Shown: in pieces, positions 28,096 through 36,741 of the stretch | How positions within the stretch are numbered: the first letter of the stretch is position 1 | How the letters are laid out: the number at the start of each line of letters is the position of its first letter | DNA from: Hydrogenophaga sp. PAMC20947 | GTDB lineage: Bacteria; Pseudomonadota; Gammaproteobacteria; Burkholderiales; Burkholderiaceae_C | Length of the DNA stretch: 64,000 nucleotides | Reading direction: 5' to 3' | Assembly: GCF_004795855.1 (NCBI RefSeq) | Contig: NZ_CP039252.1 | Coordinates: 1,240,001-1,304,000, forward strand | Program-made: the position numbers and the translations under genes | Notes under the pieces: model-generated | What the model saw: the letters and a program-made list of their open reading frames with translations, nothing else | Told to the model about the DNA's origin: nothing | The model's database searches: none

Positions 28096-29531
28096 GGGGT
28101 GGCAGCGCCGGAGCGCAAAGGGGTCATGGCCAGGGTGATGTCGGCGCGGGCGGCAAATTCGGCCAGGCGTTCTGGCTGGCCGCAGGCTTCGAGCAGCCGG
28201 GACAACGCCAGCACATAGTCGTGTGAGGCTTGCAGGCGCCCGGTCTGGCTTTTGGCCAACTGCAACTGGGCGTCGGTGACGTCGGTGCCCGTGGTTTGAG
28301 CCTGGGCAAAGCTGATGCGCTGCAGGCGCAGGTTTTCTTCGGCCAGTGCGATCGCCGAGGCGCCATTGACGTACTGGGCGCGAGCGTCCTGTGCCGCGCG
28401 CCACTGCGATTCAATCAGGGTCGGGATGTCGCGCTCTGCCTGTTCGGCACTGAGCTCCACACGCTGCTGCTGCAGCCGGGCGGCATCGCGCAGCTGGGCA
28501 TGGTCTATGCGGCTGAGCAAGGGCAGGCTGAGGTAGACGCCGACCTGCCAGTTGGGTTGCAGCAGGTTGCCGCTGTCGCGGTTGAAGTTGTAGTTGGCCA
28601 GCGCGACGACATTTGGGGCCCCCGCCTTGCCTTGCAGCGCCAGCGATTGCGCCGCCTGTTCACGCTTGGCTGCCAGCTTGTGCCAGGCAGGGTGGTGCAG
28701 CCGGCCGGCCTGCACAAAGTCCGCCAGCGGCCCGGGTCCTTCACTGTTGACGAACAACGGCGTGCTGGGTTGGGCTGGTTGCGGCAGGGCCAACAGGCGC
28801 TGCAAGGCCACTTCGGCCAGCGCCAAGTCGCTGCGGGCCTTGGCCTGGTCGCGCCGTGCGTTGTCCAGTGCCAGGTCGGCCTTCAGGCGGTCCACACGCG
28901 CAATCAGTCCGGCGGACTCCAGTTTCAATGCGTCGCGTTGGTGGGCCTCCATGCCCACGACCACGTCCGCCCGCAATACCTCGGCGGCGCGGGCCAGCTG
29001 CACGGTGAAATAGCGCTGTGCTACCTGGGTCGCCAGTTGGTGCTCGCTGTCCTGCTGGTTGGCGGCGGCCTCCTGGGCCCGCCCACGCGCCAGGCCCTGG
29101 ACCGCTTCGATGCGGCCGCCGGCATAGAGCGGCCAGACGCCCCCTACACCGACCGAGGTCAGCGTGGTGATGCGCGTGGTCTGCAGCGAATTGGGAATGG
29201 AGGGCAGTTCCACCGCGGGCAGTGCGGCGTCGGCCATCCCGATCACGGGATTGGCGGCGGCCGCCACCTGCGACAGGTCAAGGTTGACCGAATTCGATAC
29301 CCGGCCGGCAAAACCACTGAGGTTGAGCGAAGGTCCACCCAGATTGGACAAGGCCTGGGCCTGCAAGGTTTGCGCCTGGGCATCGAGTTGTGCGCCCTGG
29401 ACCGTACCGGACGATTGCCGGGCGAGTTGCAGCGCGTCCTCCAGGGATACCGCGGTCTGGGCTTGGGCGGCGCCTGCGAGGGTTATGGCGCCCGCCAAGA
29501 CGCCAAAGAGAACACCACGTCGCTTGCTCAT
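28092..29531 (-). CDS. TolC-family outer-membrane efflux channel
   Basis: 479 residues with the start taken at 29531, where a signal peptide begins (GVLFGVLAGAITLAGAAQAQ). The mature part has two repeats of long helices plus short beta segments (AVSLEDALQLARQSS, PLYAGGRIEAVQGLARGR and VGVYLSLPLLSRIDHAQLRDA), the usual TolC layout. It is the first gene of a four-gene operon ending at 24707. An extended frame to 29705 exists but would place 58 residues before the signal peptide. Confidence 0.88.
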   Translation of the reverse strand: MSKRRGVLFGVLAGAITLAGAAQAQTAVSLEDALQLARQSSGTVQGAQLDAQAQTLQAQALSNLGGPSLNLSGFAGRVSNSVNLDLSQVAAAANPVIGMADAALPAVELPSIPNSLQTTRITTLTSVGVGGVWPLYAGGRIEAVQGLARGRAQEAAANQQDSEHQLATQVAQRYFTVQLARAAEVLRADVVVGMEAHQRDALKLESAGLIARVDRLKADLALDNARRDQAKARSDLALAEVALQRLLALPQPAQPSTPLFVNSEGPGPLADFVQAGRLHHPAWHKLAAKREQAAQSLALQGKAGAPNVVALANYNFNRDSGNLLQPNWQVGVYLSLPLLSRIDHAQLRDAARLQQQRVELSAEQAERDIPTLIESQWRAAQDARAQYVNGASAIALAEENLRLQRISFAQAQTTGTDVTDAQLQLAKSQTGRLQASHDYVLALSRLLEACGQPERLAEFAARADITLAMTPLRSGAATP

Positions 29532-29659
29532 GACCTTAGGCCCGACATTGCGACCGAAAGCACTCGGCGCTGCGGTGTCTTGGGTTGGCGGTAGCGTTTC
29601 ATGAGGATTTCCGTGTGATTTGAATGGCTGCGCGATGAGCAGGACACGGCGTAGTGCTT

Positions 29660-30496
29660 CTAGATGCGGGATTTCCCGGTTTTCCGCTTGTCGCTTTGCG
29701 CCCAATACCCGTCACGCCCGTAGTGCTGGTACAGGCGGGCTTCGCTGTCGTGGGCCAGCGTTTCCGCCGGATTGTAGACGGGTGCATCCATGACGGCCTG
29801 GCGCGTCAAGTCGACCGAGATGGACTGGTTTTCCCAGCTCACTGCCTTGATCCAGGGTGGTGCGACGAGCATTTTGTGGCCAACCCACCAGTTGCTGGTG
29901 TTGACGATAAGGTAGCGCACGGCCCAAGTCTTGTCGTCGATCAACATGCCGCACACGTGGCCGATGTCGCCGTCGGTGGCGTGGATGTGATAGCCGGTCA
30001 TCGCTCTGCTGCTTCTGAGATGCGCGTCTCCATCGGCATCGGTAACCGGGGATTCGTCAGGGGGCGTCTGAACGTTCGGTGCCAGCTCGGGGGTCGCCTG
30101 CTGGCTTTCGGGGCGCTCGTACGCAGGCTGCATGAGGCTGGGGTACAAGCCGTAGCCCCAAAGTCCGGCGCTGCCCCAGTAGATGGGGTAGCCGTAGTAG
30201 CTGGAATATTCCAGCTCATGTTGTCGGGTGACAGGCTTCTCGGTATCGACGTCAGGGCTGTTTCTGACCTGCTCCCGGGAGATCGATACGTGCAGCTCTT
30301 GCTCTGCCCAATTGGGTTCGCCAACGGATATCGGCGAGATCAGCACTTTTTTGTTCGTTAGCCAACCGTCGGTATCGATGACCAGGTAGCGAACGACCCA
30401 GGCTTCGTCGTCCAGATACAGGTCTCTGACGCGACCAATGGGGCCATCGGTGGCGCCGATGGTGCATTTGCAAAGATCCTCGAGGGTTCGCAGCAT
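29660..30496 (-). CDS. PRC-barrel domain protein, two barrels
   Basis: 278 residues from 30496, preceded by AAGGAG nine bases upstream; the frame extends further but without a ribosome site. Two PRC-barrel-like domains are seen, at about 5-90 (IGRVRDLYLDDEAWVVRYLVID) and 170-250 (IGHVCGMLIDDKTWAVRYLIVN), with a Tyr/Pro/Gly-rich linker between them. PRC barrels occur in RNA processing and in stress-linked proteins that accompany CsbD. It lies divergent to csbD, and palindrome site a with a TACGCT hexamer sits about 120 bp upstream of the start, suggesting shared control. Confidence 0.82.
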   Translation of the reverse strand: MLRTLEDLCKCTIGATDGPIGRVRDLYLDDEAWVVRYLVIDTDGWLTNKKVLISPISVGEPNWAEQELHVSISREQVRNSPDVDTEKPVTRQHELEYSSYYGYPIYWGSAGLWGYGLYPSLMQPAYERPESQQATPELAPNVQTPPDESPVTDADGDAHLRSSRAMTGYHIHATDGDIGHVCGMLIDDKTWAVRYLIVNTSNWWVGHKMLVAPPWIKAVSWENQSISVDLTRQAVMDAPVYNPAETLAHDSEARLYQHYGRDGYWAQSDKRKTGKSRI

Positions 30497-30613
30497 CGAA
30501 GAGCTCCTTGGGGTGTGAGAGCTCACGGAGGGACCCGTGGTCTCGGCGCAGTCCACTGACGGGATGCCGTGTGTCTGCCAATTTTGAGCGTATGTCCCCA
30601 GGGATTGGGCGTC

Positions 30614-30629
30614 TGTCTGCCAGCGCACA
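30614..30629 (-). promoter_or_regulatory. Crp/Fnr-type palindrome, site a
   Basis: On the minus strand TGTGCGCTGGCAGACA. TACGCT, a -10-like hexamer, is centred 32 bp downstream at 30587-30592, and the PRC-barrel start is 91 bp further. This matches the spacing at the other island sites. Confidence 0.65.
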
Positions 30630-30870
30630 GACCTGTGCGGGCCTTCGAGTCCCGATGACAGCCGCTGGTCTAGGTTGTGACCTGTGCCCTGTGAACGTCC
30701 CTCTTTTCAATCAGAGCGCGCGCTCCACGAAGTCGGTCACAGGCAGAGTTTTGAGCTGAGCCCGTTTTCCTTGAGCCTGCTGCAATCTGCTCGTTGGTCC
30801 TCGCCCTGGCTGCCATCGGAGAGCGATCGTGACACCCAGGCCGTCCCGGTTTGGGCCGTTCGCACAGTTG

Positions 30871-30886
30871 TGTGCGCCAGCGCACA
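30871..30886 (+). promoter_or_regulatory. Crp/Fnr-type palindrome, site b (csbD promoter)
   Basis: Perfect arms TGTGCG-CCAG-CGCACA. A TATATT hexamer at 30908-30913 is centred exactly 32 bp from the palindrome centre, the class II CRP geometry. The CsbD start is 59 bp after the hexamer. Best single example in the window. Confidence 0.75.
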
Positions 30887-30971
30887 GACCGGGATGCTCA
30901 TGATGGCTATATTGCCCGGTGGGTGGTTATCAGTCCGCCCAATGCAATTGAACAACCGATGAGGTAGCGCT

Positions 30972-31157
30972 ATGAACAAAGATCAAGTCAAGGGCACATT
31001 CAAGGAAGTGGCCGGCAAGCTGCAGGCGCAAGCCGGCAAGGTCGTAGGCAGTACGGAGCAACGGGTCAAAGGCCATCTTCTGGAAGCTGAGGGCAAGGCA
31101 CAGCACGTCTTTGGCGACGCGAAAAGTTTGGTCAAGAACGTGAGTACAAAATCTTGA
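30972..31157 (+). CDS. CsbD family stress protein
   Basis: 61 residues, the typical size. MNKDQVKGTFKEVAGKLQ and KVKG-like repeats are the family hallmark; it is strongly helical and charged. CsbD proteins are general-stress proteins (sigma-B regulated in Bacillus), with biochemical function unknown. Palindrome site b and a -10 hexamer lie upstream. The stop overlaps a TTG start of the transglutaminase gene by 4 bp. A truncated relative is at 49724. Confidence 0.9.
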   Translation: MNKDQVKGTFKEVAGKLQAQAGKVVGSTEQRVKGHLLEAEGKAQHVFGDAKSLVKNVSTKS

Positions 31158-31978
31158 GCCTGGATGTGGCTGCACCCGCCTGGAGCAGCGGCCAGGAATT
31201 CGCCGTCGATTGCTTGCTGACCTATGAGGTCCATGGCACGACCGACTTCCTGTTCCAGATCCACGCGCTGAATGGGCGCGACCAGGTGGTGTTGTCTGAG
31301 TCGCTGACGCTCACGCCGCCCATGCCCGTGCATGTGTACAACGACCCGACAGAATTGCACCGCTGTACCCGGCTGCAGGTGGCGTCGGGGATCTTCGAAT
31401 TGCGCTACCAGGCCCGTGTGCGCCGCACTGTCGAAGCCGAGGACCTGAACGCGGGCGAGGTGCCGATCTGGCAATTGCCTGACGAGGTGCTTCAGTACCT
31501 GCTGCCGACCCGCTATTGCGAGTCCGATCTGCTGTCGCATGCCGCACAAAAGCTGTTTGGTGGCTTGCCGCAAGGCCACGCGCGGGTGAGTGCCATTTGC
31601 GACTGGATTCACAGCCACATCGATTACCAGGTCGGTACCTCGACGGCCACGACCACCGCGCGCGATGTGTTCACCCAGCGTACCGGTGTGTGCCGCGACT
31701 TCGCCCACCTGGGGGTGACCTTTTGCCGCGCGCTGAACATCCCCGCGCGGCTGATCGCAGGCTATTCAAACTTCGACACGCCGCCACCAGACTTCCATGC
31801 GGTGTTCGAGGCGTATCTGGGCGGCCGATGGGTGATCTTCGACGCGACACGCATGTCGGATCTGAATGGCCTTGTGCGCATCACCAGTGGGCGCGATGCC
31901 AAGGACGTTGCCTTCGCGATGATTTACGGCCCGGCTACGATGACGTCGATGAACCCGACCGCCACGCCAGTGCGCTGA
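31154..31978 (+). CDS. Transglutaminase-like (transglutaminase core) domain protein
   Basis: 274 residues. The N-terminal half matches the beta-rich domain found before transglutaminase cores. The catalytic triad is visible as Cys in RTGVCRDFAHL, His in FHAVFEAYLGG and Asp in VIFDATR. Bacterial relatives are often cysteine proteases or amidases rather than cross-linkers. The proposed start is a TTG overlapping the CsbD stop; a GTG at 31166 is an alternative. Co-transcribed with csbD. The CopA-like fragment begins immediately after the stop. Confidence 0.85.
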   Translation: MSLDVAAPAWSSGQEFAVDCLLTYEVHGTTDFLFQIHALNGRDQVVLSESLTLTPPMPVHVYNDPTELHRCTRLQVASGIFELRYQARVRRTVEAEDLNAGEVPIWQLPDEVLQYLLPTRYCESDLLSHAAQKLFGGLPQGHARVSAICDWIHSHIDYQVGTSTATTTARDVFTQRTGVCRDFAHLGVTFCRALNIPARLIAGYSNFDTPPPDFHAVFEAYLGGRWVIFDATRMSDLNGLVRITSGRDAKDVAFAMIYGPATMTSMNPTATPVR

Positions 31979-32173
31979 ATGCCGCTGCCGGCGCTGTCGG
32001 TGGCGACCGTGGCCAACATGAAGCAGAACCTGGCTTTTGCTTTCGTCTACAACGCGATCGGTGTGCCGCTGGCCGCCGGTGTGCTTTATGCATTCACCGG
32101 TTGGCTGCTGTCGCCCATGTTCGCTGCGCTGGCCATGAGCCTGAGCCCGGCATCCGTGATCACCAACGCATGA
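31979..32173 (+). pseudogene. C-terminal fragment of a copper P-type ATPase (CopA-like)
   Basis: The 64-residue frame reads [20 protein letters not shown] then [20 protein letters not shown] and [12 protein letters not shown]. This is the last two membrane helices of P1B-type copper ATPases, where the usual text is NLxQNLFFAFxYNxxGxPxAAG. The nucleotide, phosphorylation and metal-binding domains are missing and no upstream continuation is seen. It begins at an ATG touching the transglutaminase stop. Most likely a remnant; a two-helix protein expressed from the csbD operon cannot be ruled out. Confidence 0.72.
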
Positions 32174-32174
32174 C

Positions 32175-32189
32175 ACGTGTTGCACACGT
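32175..32189. promoter_or_regulatory. Short perfect palindrome upstream of the dehydrogenase gene
   Basis: ACGTGT-TGC-ACACGT, a six-base inverted repeat with a three-base spacer, 66 bp before the start at 32256. It does not fit the TGTGCG-N4-CGCACA pattern. It could be an operator or a chance match. Confidence 0.3.
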
Positions 32190-32255
32190 TCTGTTGGCTC
32201 AAGGTGCTGCCGAAACGGCGACTCAACCTTGCGCAAACTTCGCAATAGGGAGCAC

Positions 32256-33584
32256 ATGATCATGGTTTTTTCTCGTGCCTTCGGGCTCTCTTGTCTGGTG
32301 GGGGCTGGCATGGCTTTGTCTGCCTGCGGCCAGCCGGCCCAGTTGCCTTTCGAGGCGGGTGTCGGTCCACAACCGCGTCTGCCCGCGCCGCAGCAAGCCC
32401 TTGTCCCGACGATCAATATCGCCAAGGCGCGTGGCTGGCCTGCAGGAACACTTCCCACGGTTGCGCCCGGTCTGGTTGTGAAGGCTTTTGCTCAGGGCCT
32501 GGACCATCCGCGGTGGCTCTACACCTTGCCGAATGGGGACGTGCTGGTTGCCGAGAGCAATGCGCCGTCCAAGCCGAACGCAAATGGGGGCATCAAGGGC
32601 TGGGTCATGAAACAGGTCATGACGGCCGCCGGCGCTGCCACCTTGAGCGCCAACCGAATCACGCTGTTGCGCGATGCCGATCGAGACGGCGTGGCCGAGA
32701 CCCGCAGCGTGTTGCTCGAAGGGCTGAACTCACCGTTCGGTATCGCGTTGATTGGCGAACGTCTGTACGTTGCCAATACCGATGCGATCGTGTCGTTCGT
32801 CTATCAAACCGGACAGACGCGGATCGGCGGTCCAGCCGAGAAACTCCTCGACCTGCCGGCCGGGCCTCTCAACCACCACTGGACCAAGAACATCATCGCC
32901 AGCAAGGATGGCAAGCGCCTGTATGTCACCGTGGGGTCGAACAGCAATGTGGCAGAAAACGGCATGGCCATCGAGACCGGCCGCGCCGCGATCTGGGAAG
33001 TCGATATCGGCAGCGGGGCTCACCGGCTCTTCGCCACCGGGATGCGCAACCCCAATGGCATGGGTTGGGAGCCGGACACCGGCGTTCTGTGGACAGTGGT
33101 CAACGAACGCGACGAACTCGGTAGCGACCTGGTGCCAGACTACCTGACGTCGGTGCGAGATGGCGCCTTCTACGGCTGGCCCTGGAGCTATTACGGCCAA
33201 CACGTCGATACCCGCGTCACACCGGTGGAACCGGCCATGGTGGCCCGGGCTATTGCACCCGACTATGCGCTGGGCGCCCATGTCGCACCGCTGGGCATGG
33301 TGTTTTCGGTCGGGCAGGGCCTCGGGCCGTTGTTTGCAAACGGTGTATTCATTGGAGAACACGGGTCGTGGAATCGAAAGCCGCGCAGCGGCTACAAGGT
33401 GGTGTACGTGCCGTTTTCTCGCGGCCAACCAAATGGGCTGCCCATCGACGTGGTGACTGGATTCGTGCGCGGTGACGAAGCCTTCGGACGTCCAGTGGGC
33501 GTGGCCATAGACCGGCTTGGCGGCTTGCTGGTCGCAGACGATGTGGGCAACACCGTATGGCGAGTCAGTGCCGTGCGCCCTTGA
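32256..33584 (+). CDS. PQQ-dependent sugar (sorbosone-type) dehydrogenase, lipoprotein
   Basis: 442 residues from the ATG at 32256, preceded by GGGAG. A lipoprotein signal ends at LSACGQ (Cys24). The rest is a six-bladed beta-propeller of the soluble glucose/L-sorbosone dehydrogenase family, with FAQGLDHPRWLYTLPNGDVLVAE, NHHWTKNIIASKDGKRLYVTVG, FATGMRNPNGMGWEPDTG and FIGEHGSWNRKPRSGYKV, the segments that line the PQQ and calcium site in this family. It probably oxidises aldoses or related sugars in the periplasm. No PQQ biosynthesis gene is in the window. Confidence 0.88.
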   Translation: MIMVFSRAFGLSCLVGAGMALSACGQPAQLPFEAGVGPQPRLPAPQQALVPTINIAKARGWPAGTLPTVAPGLVVKAFAQGLDHPRWLYTLPNGDVLVAESNAPSKPNANGGIKGWVMKQVMTAAGAATLSANRITLLRDADRDGVAETRSVLLEGLNSPFGIALIGERLYVANTDAIVSFVYQTGQTRIGGPAEKLLDLPAGPLNHHWTKNIIASKDGKRLYVTVGSNSNVAENGMAIETGRAAIWEVDIGSGAHRLFATGMRNPNGMGWEPDTGVLWTVVNERDELGSDLVPDYLTSVRDGAFYGWPWSYYGQHVDTRVTPVEPAMVARAIAPDYALGAHVAPLGMVFSVGQGLGPLFANGVFIGEHGSWNRKPRSGYKVVYVPFSRGQPNGLPIDVVTGFVRGDEAFGRPVGVAIDRLGGLLVADDVGNTVWRVSAVRP

Positions 33585-33921
33585 TCCAAGGATGAACCAG
33601 GCGCCGGTACGCCGTGCCGGCAACGACCTCAGCGCTGGTGTCGCTCTCAACAGCGCGGCCAAGTGACGCGACTCAAAGGGATCTGGTCGGCATCGTCCAG
33701 GTACGCAAAACCGCGGGCCAGACGGCGGAGAACCCGTTACCTAACTCGGCCGTCCAGTCGGTCCACAACGGGCCGGATACCCCGTAGATGGCCGCAGGGG
33801 TGGTCTGTGTGCGTTGGCGCACAGACGCCGGCGCGGGGCGGCACCATGCTTCGCAGGACTGTGAGCATGTACGCCTGCTCCATGCCGATGTGACCTTGCT
33901 CGTCGAACCCAAACACTTCAC
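33585..33921. other. Intergenic region upstream of signalling module 1
   Basis: 337 bp between the dehydrogenase and the hybrid kinase genes. It holds palindrome site c; no gene is supported. Confidence 0.6.
33808..33823 (+). promoter_or_regulatory. Crp/Fnr-type palindrome, site c (kinase module 1)
   Basis: Perfect arms TGTGCG-TTGG-CGCACA, extended to TCTG and CAGA on the outside. The hexamer CATGCT is centred 32 bp downstream; the kinase start is 72 bp after it. Confidence 0.7.
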
Positions 33922-36741
33922 ATGAAAAAACGAGCCGACAACGCTGCTTCCGCTACCGAAGCCACCGATCGTGAGCCATATTTTGTCGAGGACCAACGTC
34001 AGAAAGCGCTGCAAACTGCGATCCTCAACAGCGCCCATTTCTCCCAAATCGCAACCGACGAACACGGAGTGATCCTGATCTTCAACGCTGGCGCCGAGCG
34101 CATGTTGGGTTATGCCGCTGCGGATGTGGTCAATCGCATGACGCCAGCCGAGATTTCCGACCCCCACGAGCTGCTGCTGCGTGCCCAAGTGTTGAGCGCC
34201 GAGCTGTCCACACCGATTGCGTCGGGCTTCGAAGCGATGGTGTTCAAGGCGCGGTTCGGCATCGAAGATGTCTACGAGCTGACTTTTACCCGCAAGGACG
34301 GCAGCCGCATGCCCGCGGTGGTGTCGGTGACGGCACTGGAAGACGCCGCCGGCGCCATCATCGGTTATCTGCTGATCAGCACAGATCTCACCGCGCGGCG
34401 GCAGGCTGATGAAAAGGCGAGGGACTTGGCGCTGTATGCGCGCAGCCTCATCGAGGCGTCGCTCGACCCGCTGGTGACCATCAGCCCGTTGGGCAAGATC
34501 ACCGACGTCAACGAAGGCTCGGTCAGCGCCACGGGTGTCGCACGAGACAAGCTCATCGGGGCCGATTTTTGCGACTATTTCACCGAGCCCGAGAAGGCGC
34601 GTGAAGGTTACCGCGAGGCCTTCTTGAAAGGCTCCGTCACCGACTACCCCCTCACCATACGGCATGCAAACGGTGCCCTCACCGACGTGCTCTACAACGC
34701 ATCCGTCTACAAAGATGTGCAGGGCCGTGTGCTCGGTGTATTTGCCGCCGCCCGAGATGTCACGAACCAGAAGAAGACCGAGGCCAAGTTCCGTGGTTTC
34801 CTGGAGTCCGCTCCCGACGGGGTGGTGGTCGTGGACGCCACAGGCCAGATCGTGCTGATCAATGCCAAAACCGAACGCCTTTTCGGCTATGACCGCCATG
34901 AAATGCTGGGTCAGAAAGTCGAGTTGCTCATTCCGCAGCGCCTCCACACCAAACACCTGAAGCACCGCGACGGCTTTATCGATGAACCCAAAGCCCGAGG
35001 AATGGGCGCCGGCCTGGAGCTCTGCGGACGGCGCAAGGACGGCTCCGAGTTTCCCATCGAGGTCAGCCTCAGCCCTCTCGAAACCGAGGCGGGTGTCCTG
35101 ATCTCCAGTTCCATCCGCGATGTGACCCAGCAGAAGCAGGCTTCACAGTACGCACGCAGTCTCATCGAGGCTTCGCTTGATCCACTGGTGACCATCAGCC
35201 CGCAGGGCAAGATCACCGATGTCAACGAGGGCTCGGTCAGCGTCACAGGTGTTCAGCGGGACAAGCTCATCGGAGCCGATTTCTCCGACTATTTCACCGA
35301 GCCCGAGAAAGCGCGAGAAGGGTACCTCGAGGCCTTTTTGAAAGGCTCCGTGACCGACTACCCGCTCACCATCCGGCACGCAAATGGTCGCCTGACCGAC
35401 GTGCTGTACAACGCGTCTGTCTACAGGGATGTGCAGGGGAACGTGCTGGGGGTGTTCGCTGCCGCCCGAGATGTCACGAGACGCAAGCAGGCCGAGGCCG
35501 AGCGCATGCGCCTCGACAAGGTGTTGCAGGACAGCCTGCTCGAGCTGAAAAATGCCAAGGTTGCGGCCGACGAGGCCAACCTGGCCAAATCCGACTTTCT
35601 GTCGTCGATGAGCCACGAGCTGCGGTCGCCGCTGAATGCCATTCTGGGTTTTTCGCAGCTCATCGAAACCGGCACGCCGCCTCCCACGCTGGCACAAGCG
35701 GACAGCATCAAACAGATTCTGAAAGCCGGCTGGTACTTGCTGGAGTTGATCAATGAAATACTGGACCTTGCGCTGATCGAATCCGGCAAGCTGTCCTTGT
35801 CGCTTGAACCGATATCGCTGGGGGAGGTTTTTGCAGACTGTGAGGCCATGATCAACCCGGAAGCACATAAAAGTGGCATTCAGGTCTTCTTCCCTGTGCC
35901 TGAGGGCGGCTGGGTCGTGATGGCAGACCGTACCCGCGTCAAGCAGGTGCTGCTGAACCTGCTGTCCAATGCCATCAAGTACAACAGGGTCCGGGGCAGG
36001 GTGGACGTGTCCTGCGTGCAGGACGGATCGGGCCGCACGCGGGTCAGCGTACAGGACACGGGCGAGGGCCTCTCTGCCGACAAGCTGTCACAGTTGTTTC
36101 AGTCCTTCAACCGCCTCGGGCAAGAGGCGGGCGCTCAAGGCGGGACGGGCATCGGCCTGGTGACAAGTAAGCGACTGGTCGATCTCATGGGCGGTCGCGT
36201 CGGGGTGGACAGTACCGTGGGCATGGGCAGCGTGTTCTGGTTCGAGCTCGATTCCTGCGCTGCGCAGCAACTGGGTGCCGAACCCACCGATGTCCAGCTG
36301 GCACCGGCACGCAGCGACATGTCCGGCGCCGCGCAGCGAACGCTGCTTTGTGTCGAAGACAACCCGGCCAATCTGTTGCTGGTGCAGCGACTGCTCGAGC
36401 GCCGCACCGACATTCGCATGCTCAGCGCACATGATGGCCAGCGTGGTGTCGAAATGGCACGCACCCACCAACCCGACGTGATCCTGATGGACATCAACCT
36501 GCCAGGCATCAGTGGGATCACCGCCCTGCGCATCCTGTCCGAGGACGCAGCGACAGCACACATACCTGTGGTGGCACTCAGTGCCAATGCCATGCGGCAC
36601 GACATCGAGAAGGGCATGCAGGCAGGGTTTTTCCACTACATGACCAAGCCCATCAAGCTGAGTGAATTCATGGACACGCTCGATGCGGCGCTCGCCTACG
36701 CGCATGCCGAGAAAACCGAGACAACAGGAGAATCCCAATGA
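33922..36741 (+). CDS. Hybrid sensor histidine kinase with four PAS domains and receiver (module 1)
   Basis: 939 residues, soluble. PAS domains at about 30-160, 170-281, 290-405 and 408-519 are followed by a HisKA box KSDFLSSMSHELRSPLN (His565). A HATPase domain spans about 680-790 (VQDTGEGLSADKLSQLFQSF, GGTGIGLVTSKRL). The C-terminal receiver has LLCVEDNPAN and Asp857 (LMDINLPG). PAS copies two and four are 93% identical over 110 residues, a recent internal duplication. It overlaps the receiver-PAS gene by 4 bp. Its paralogue at 52931-54634 has one PAS domain. The kinase-receiver-Crp gene order repeats there. Confidence 0.92.
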   Translation: MKKRADNAASATEATDREPYFVEDQRQKALQTAILNSAHFSQIATDEHGVILIFNAGAERMLGYAAADVVNRMTPAEISDPHELLLRAQVLSAELSTPIASGFEAMVFKARFGIEDVYELTFTRKDGSRMPAVVSVTALEDAAGAIIGYLLISTDLTARRQADEKARDLALYARSLIEASLDPLVTISPLGKITDVNEGSVSATGVARDKLIGADFCDYFTEPEKAREGYREAFLKGSVTDYPLTIRHANGALTDVLYNASVYKDVQGRVLGVFAAARDVTNQKKTEAKFRGFLESAPDGVVVVDATGQIVLINAKTERLFGYDRHEMLGQKVELLIPQRLHTKHLKHRDGFIDEPKARGMGAGLELCGRRKDGSEFPIEVSLSPLETEAGVLISSSIRDVTQQKQASQYARSLIEASLDPLVTISPQGKITDVNEGSVSVTGVQRDKLIGADFSDYFTEPEKAREGYLEAFLKGSVTDYPLTIRHANGRLTDVLYNASVYRDVQGNVLGVFAAARDVTRRKQAEAERMRLDKVLQDSLLELKNAKVAADEANLAKSDFLSSMSHELRSPLNAILGFSQLIETGTPPPTLAQADSIKQILKAGWYLLELINEILDLALIESGKLSLSLEPISLGEVFADCEAMINPEAHKSGIQVFFPVPEGGWVVMADRTRVKQVLLNLLSNAIKYNRVRGRVDVSCVQDGSGRTRVSVQDTGEGLSADKLSQLFQSFNRLGQEAGAQGGTGIGLVTSKRLVDLMGGRVGVDSTVGMGSVFWFELDSCAAQQLGAEPTDVQLAPARSDMSGAAQRTLLCVEDNPANLLLVQRLLERRTDIRMLSAHDGQRGVEMARTHQPDVILMDINLPGISGITALRILSEDAATAHIPVVALSANAMRHDIEKGMQAGFFHYMTKPIKLSEFMDTLDAALAYAHAEKTETTGESQ
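34435..35478 (+). repeat. Internal PAS-domain duplication (two 330-bp copies)
   Basis: Copies at 34435-34764 and 35149-35478 encode 110 residues each, starting YARSLIEASLDPLVTIS and ending VFAAARDVT, with only eight amino-acid differences. The third PAS domain lies between them. Duplicate domains this alike within one protein are prone to recombination. Confidence 0.9.

Larger units (their letters stand above)
30497..30971. other. Divergent regulatory region of PRC-barrel and CsbD genes
   Basis: 475 bp with no gene. It carries two TGTGCG-type palindromes, one for each divergent gene, at 30614-30629 and 30871-30886. Nothing else was recognised. Confidence 0.7.

Noticed and set aside
28230..29594. 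454-residue plus-strand frame opposite the TolC gene
   Set aside because: Shadow of a high-GC gene; composition and lack of motifs argue against coding.
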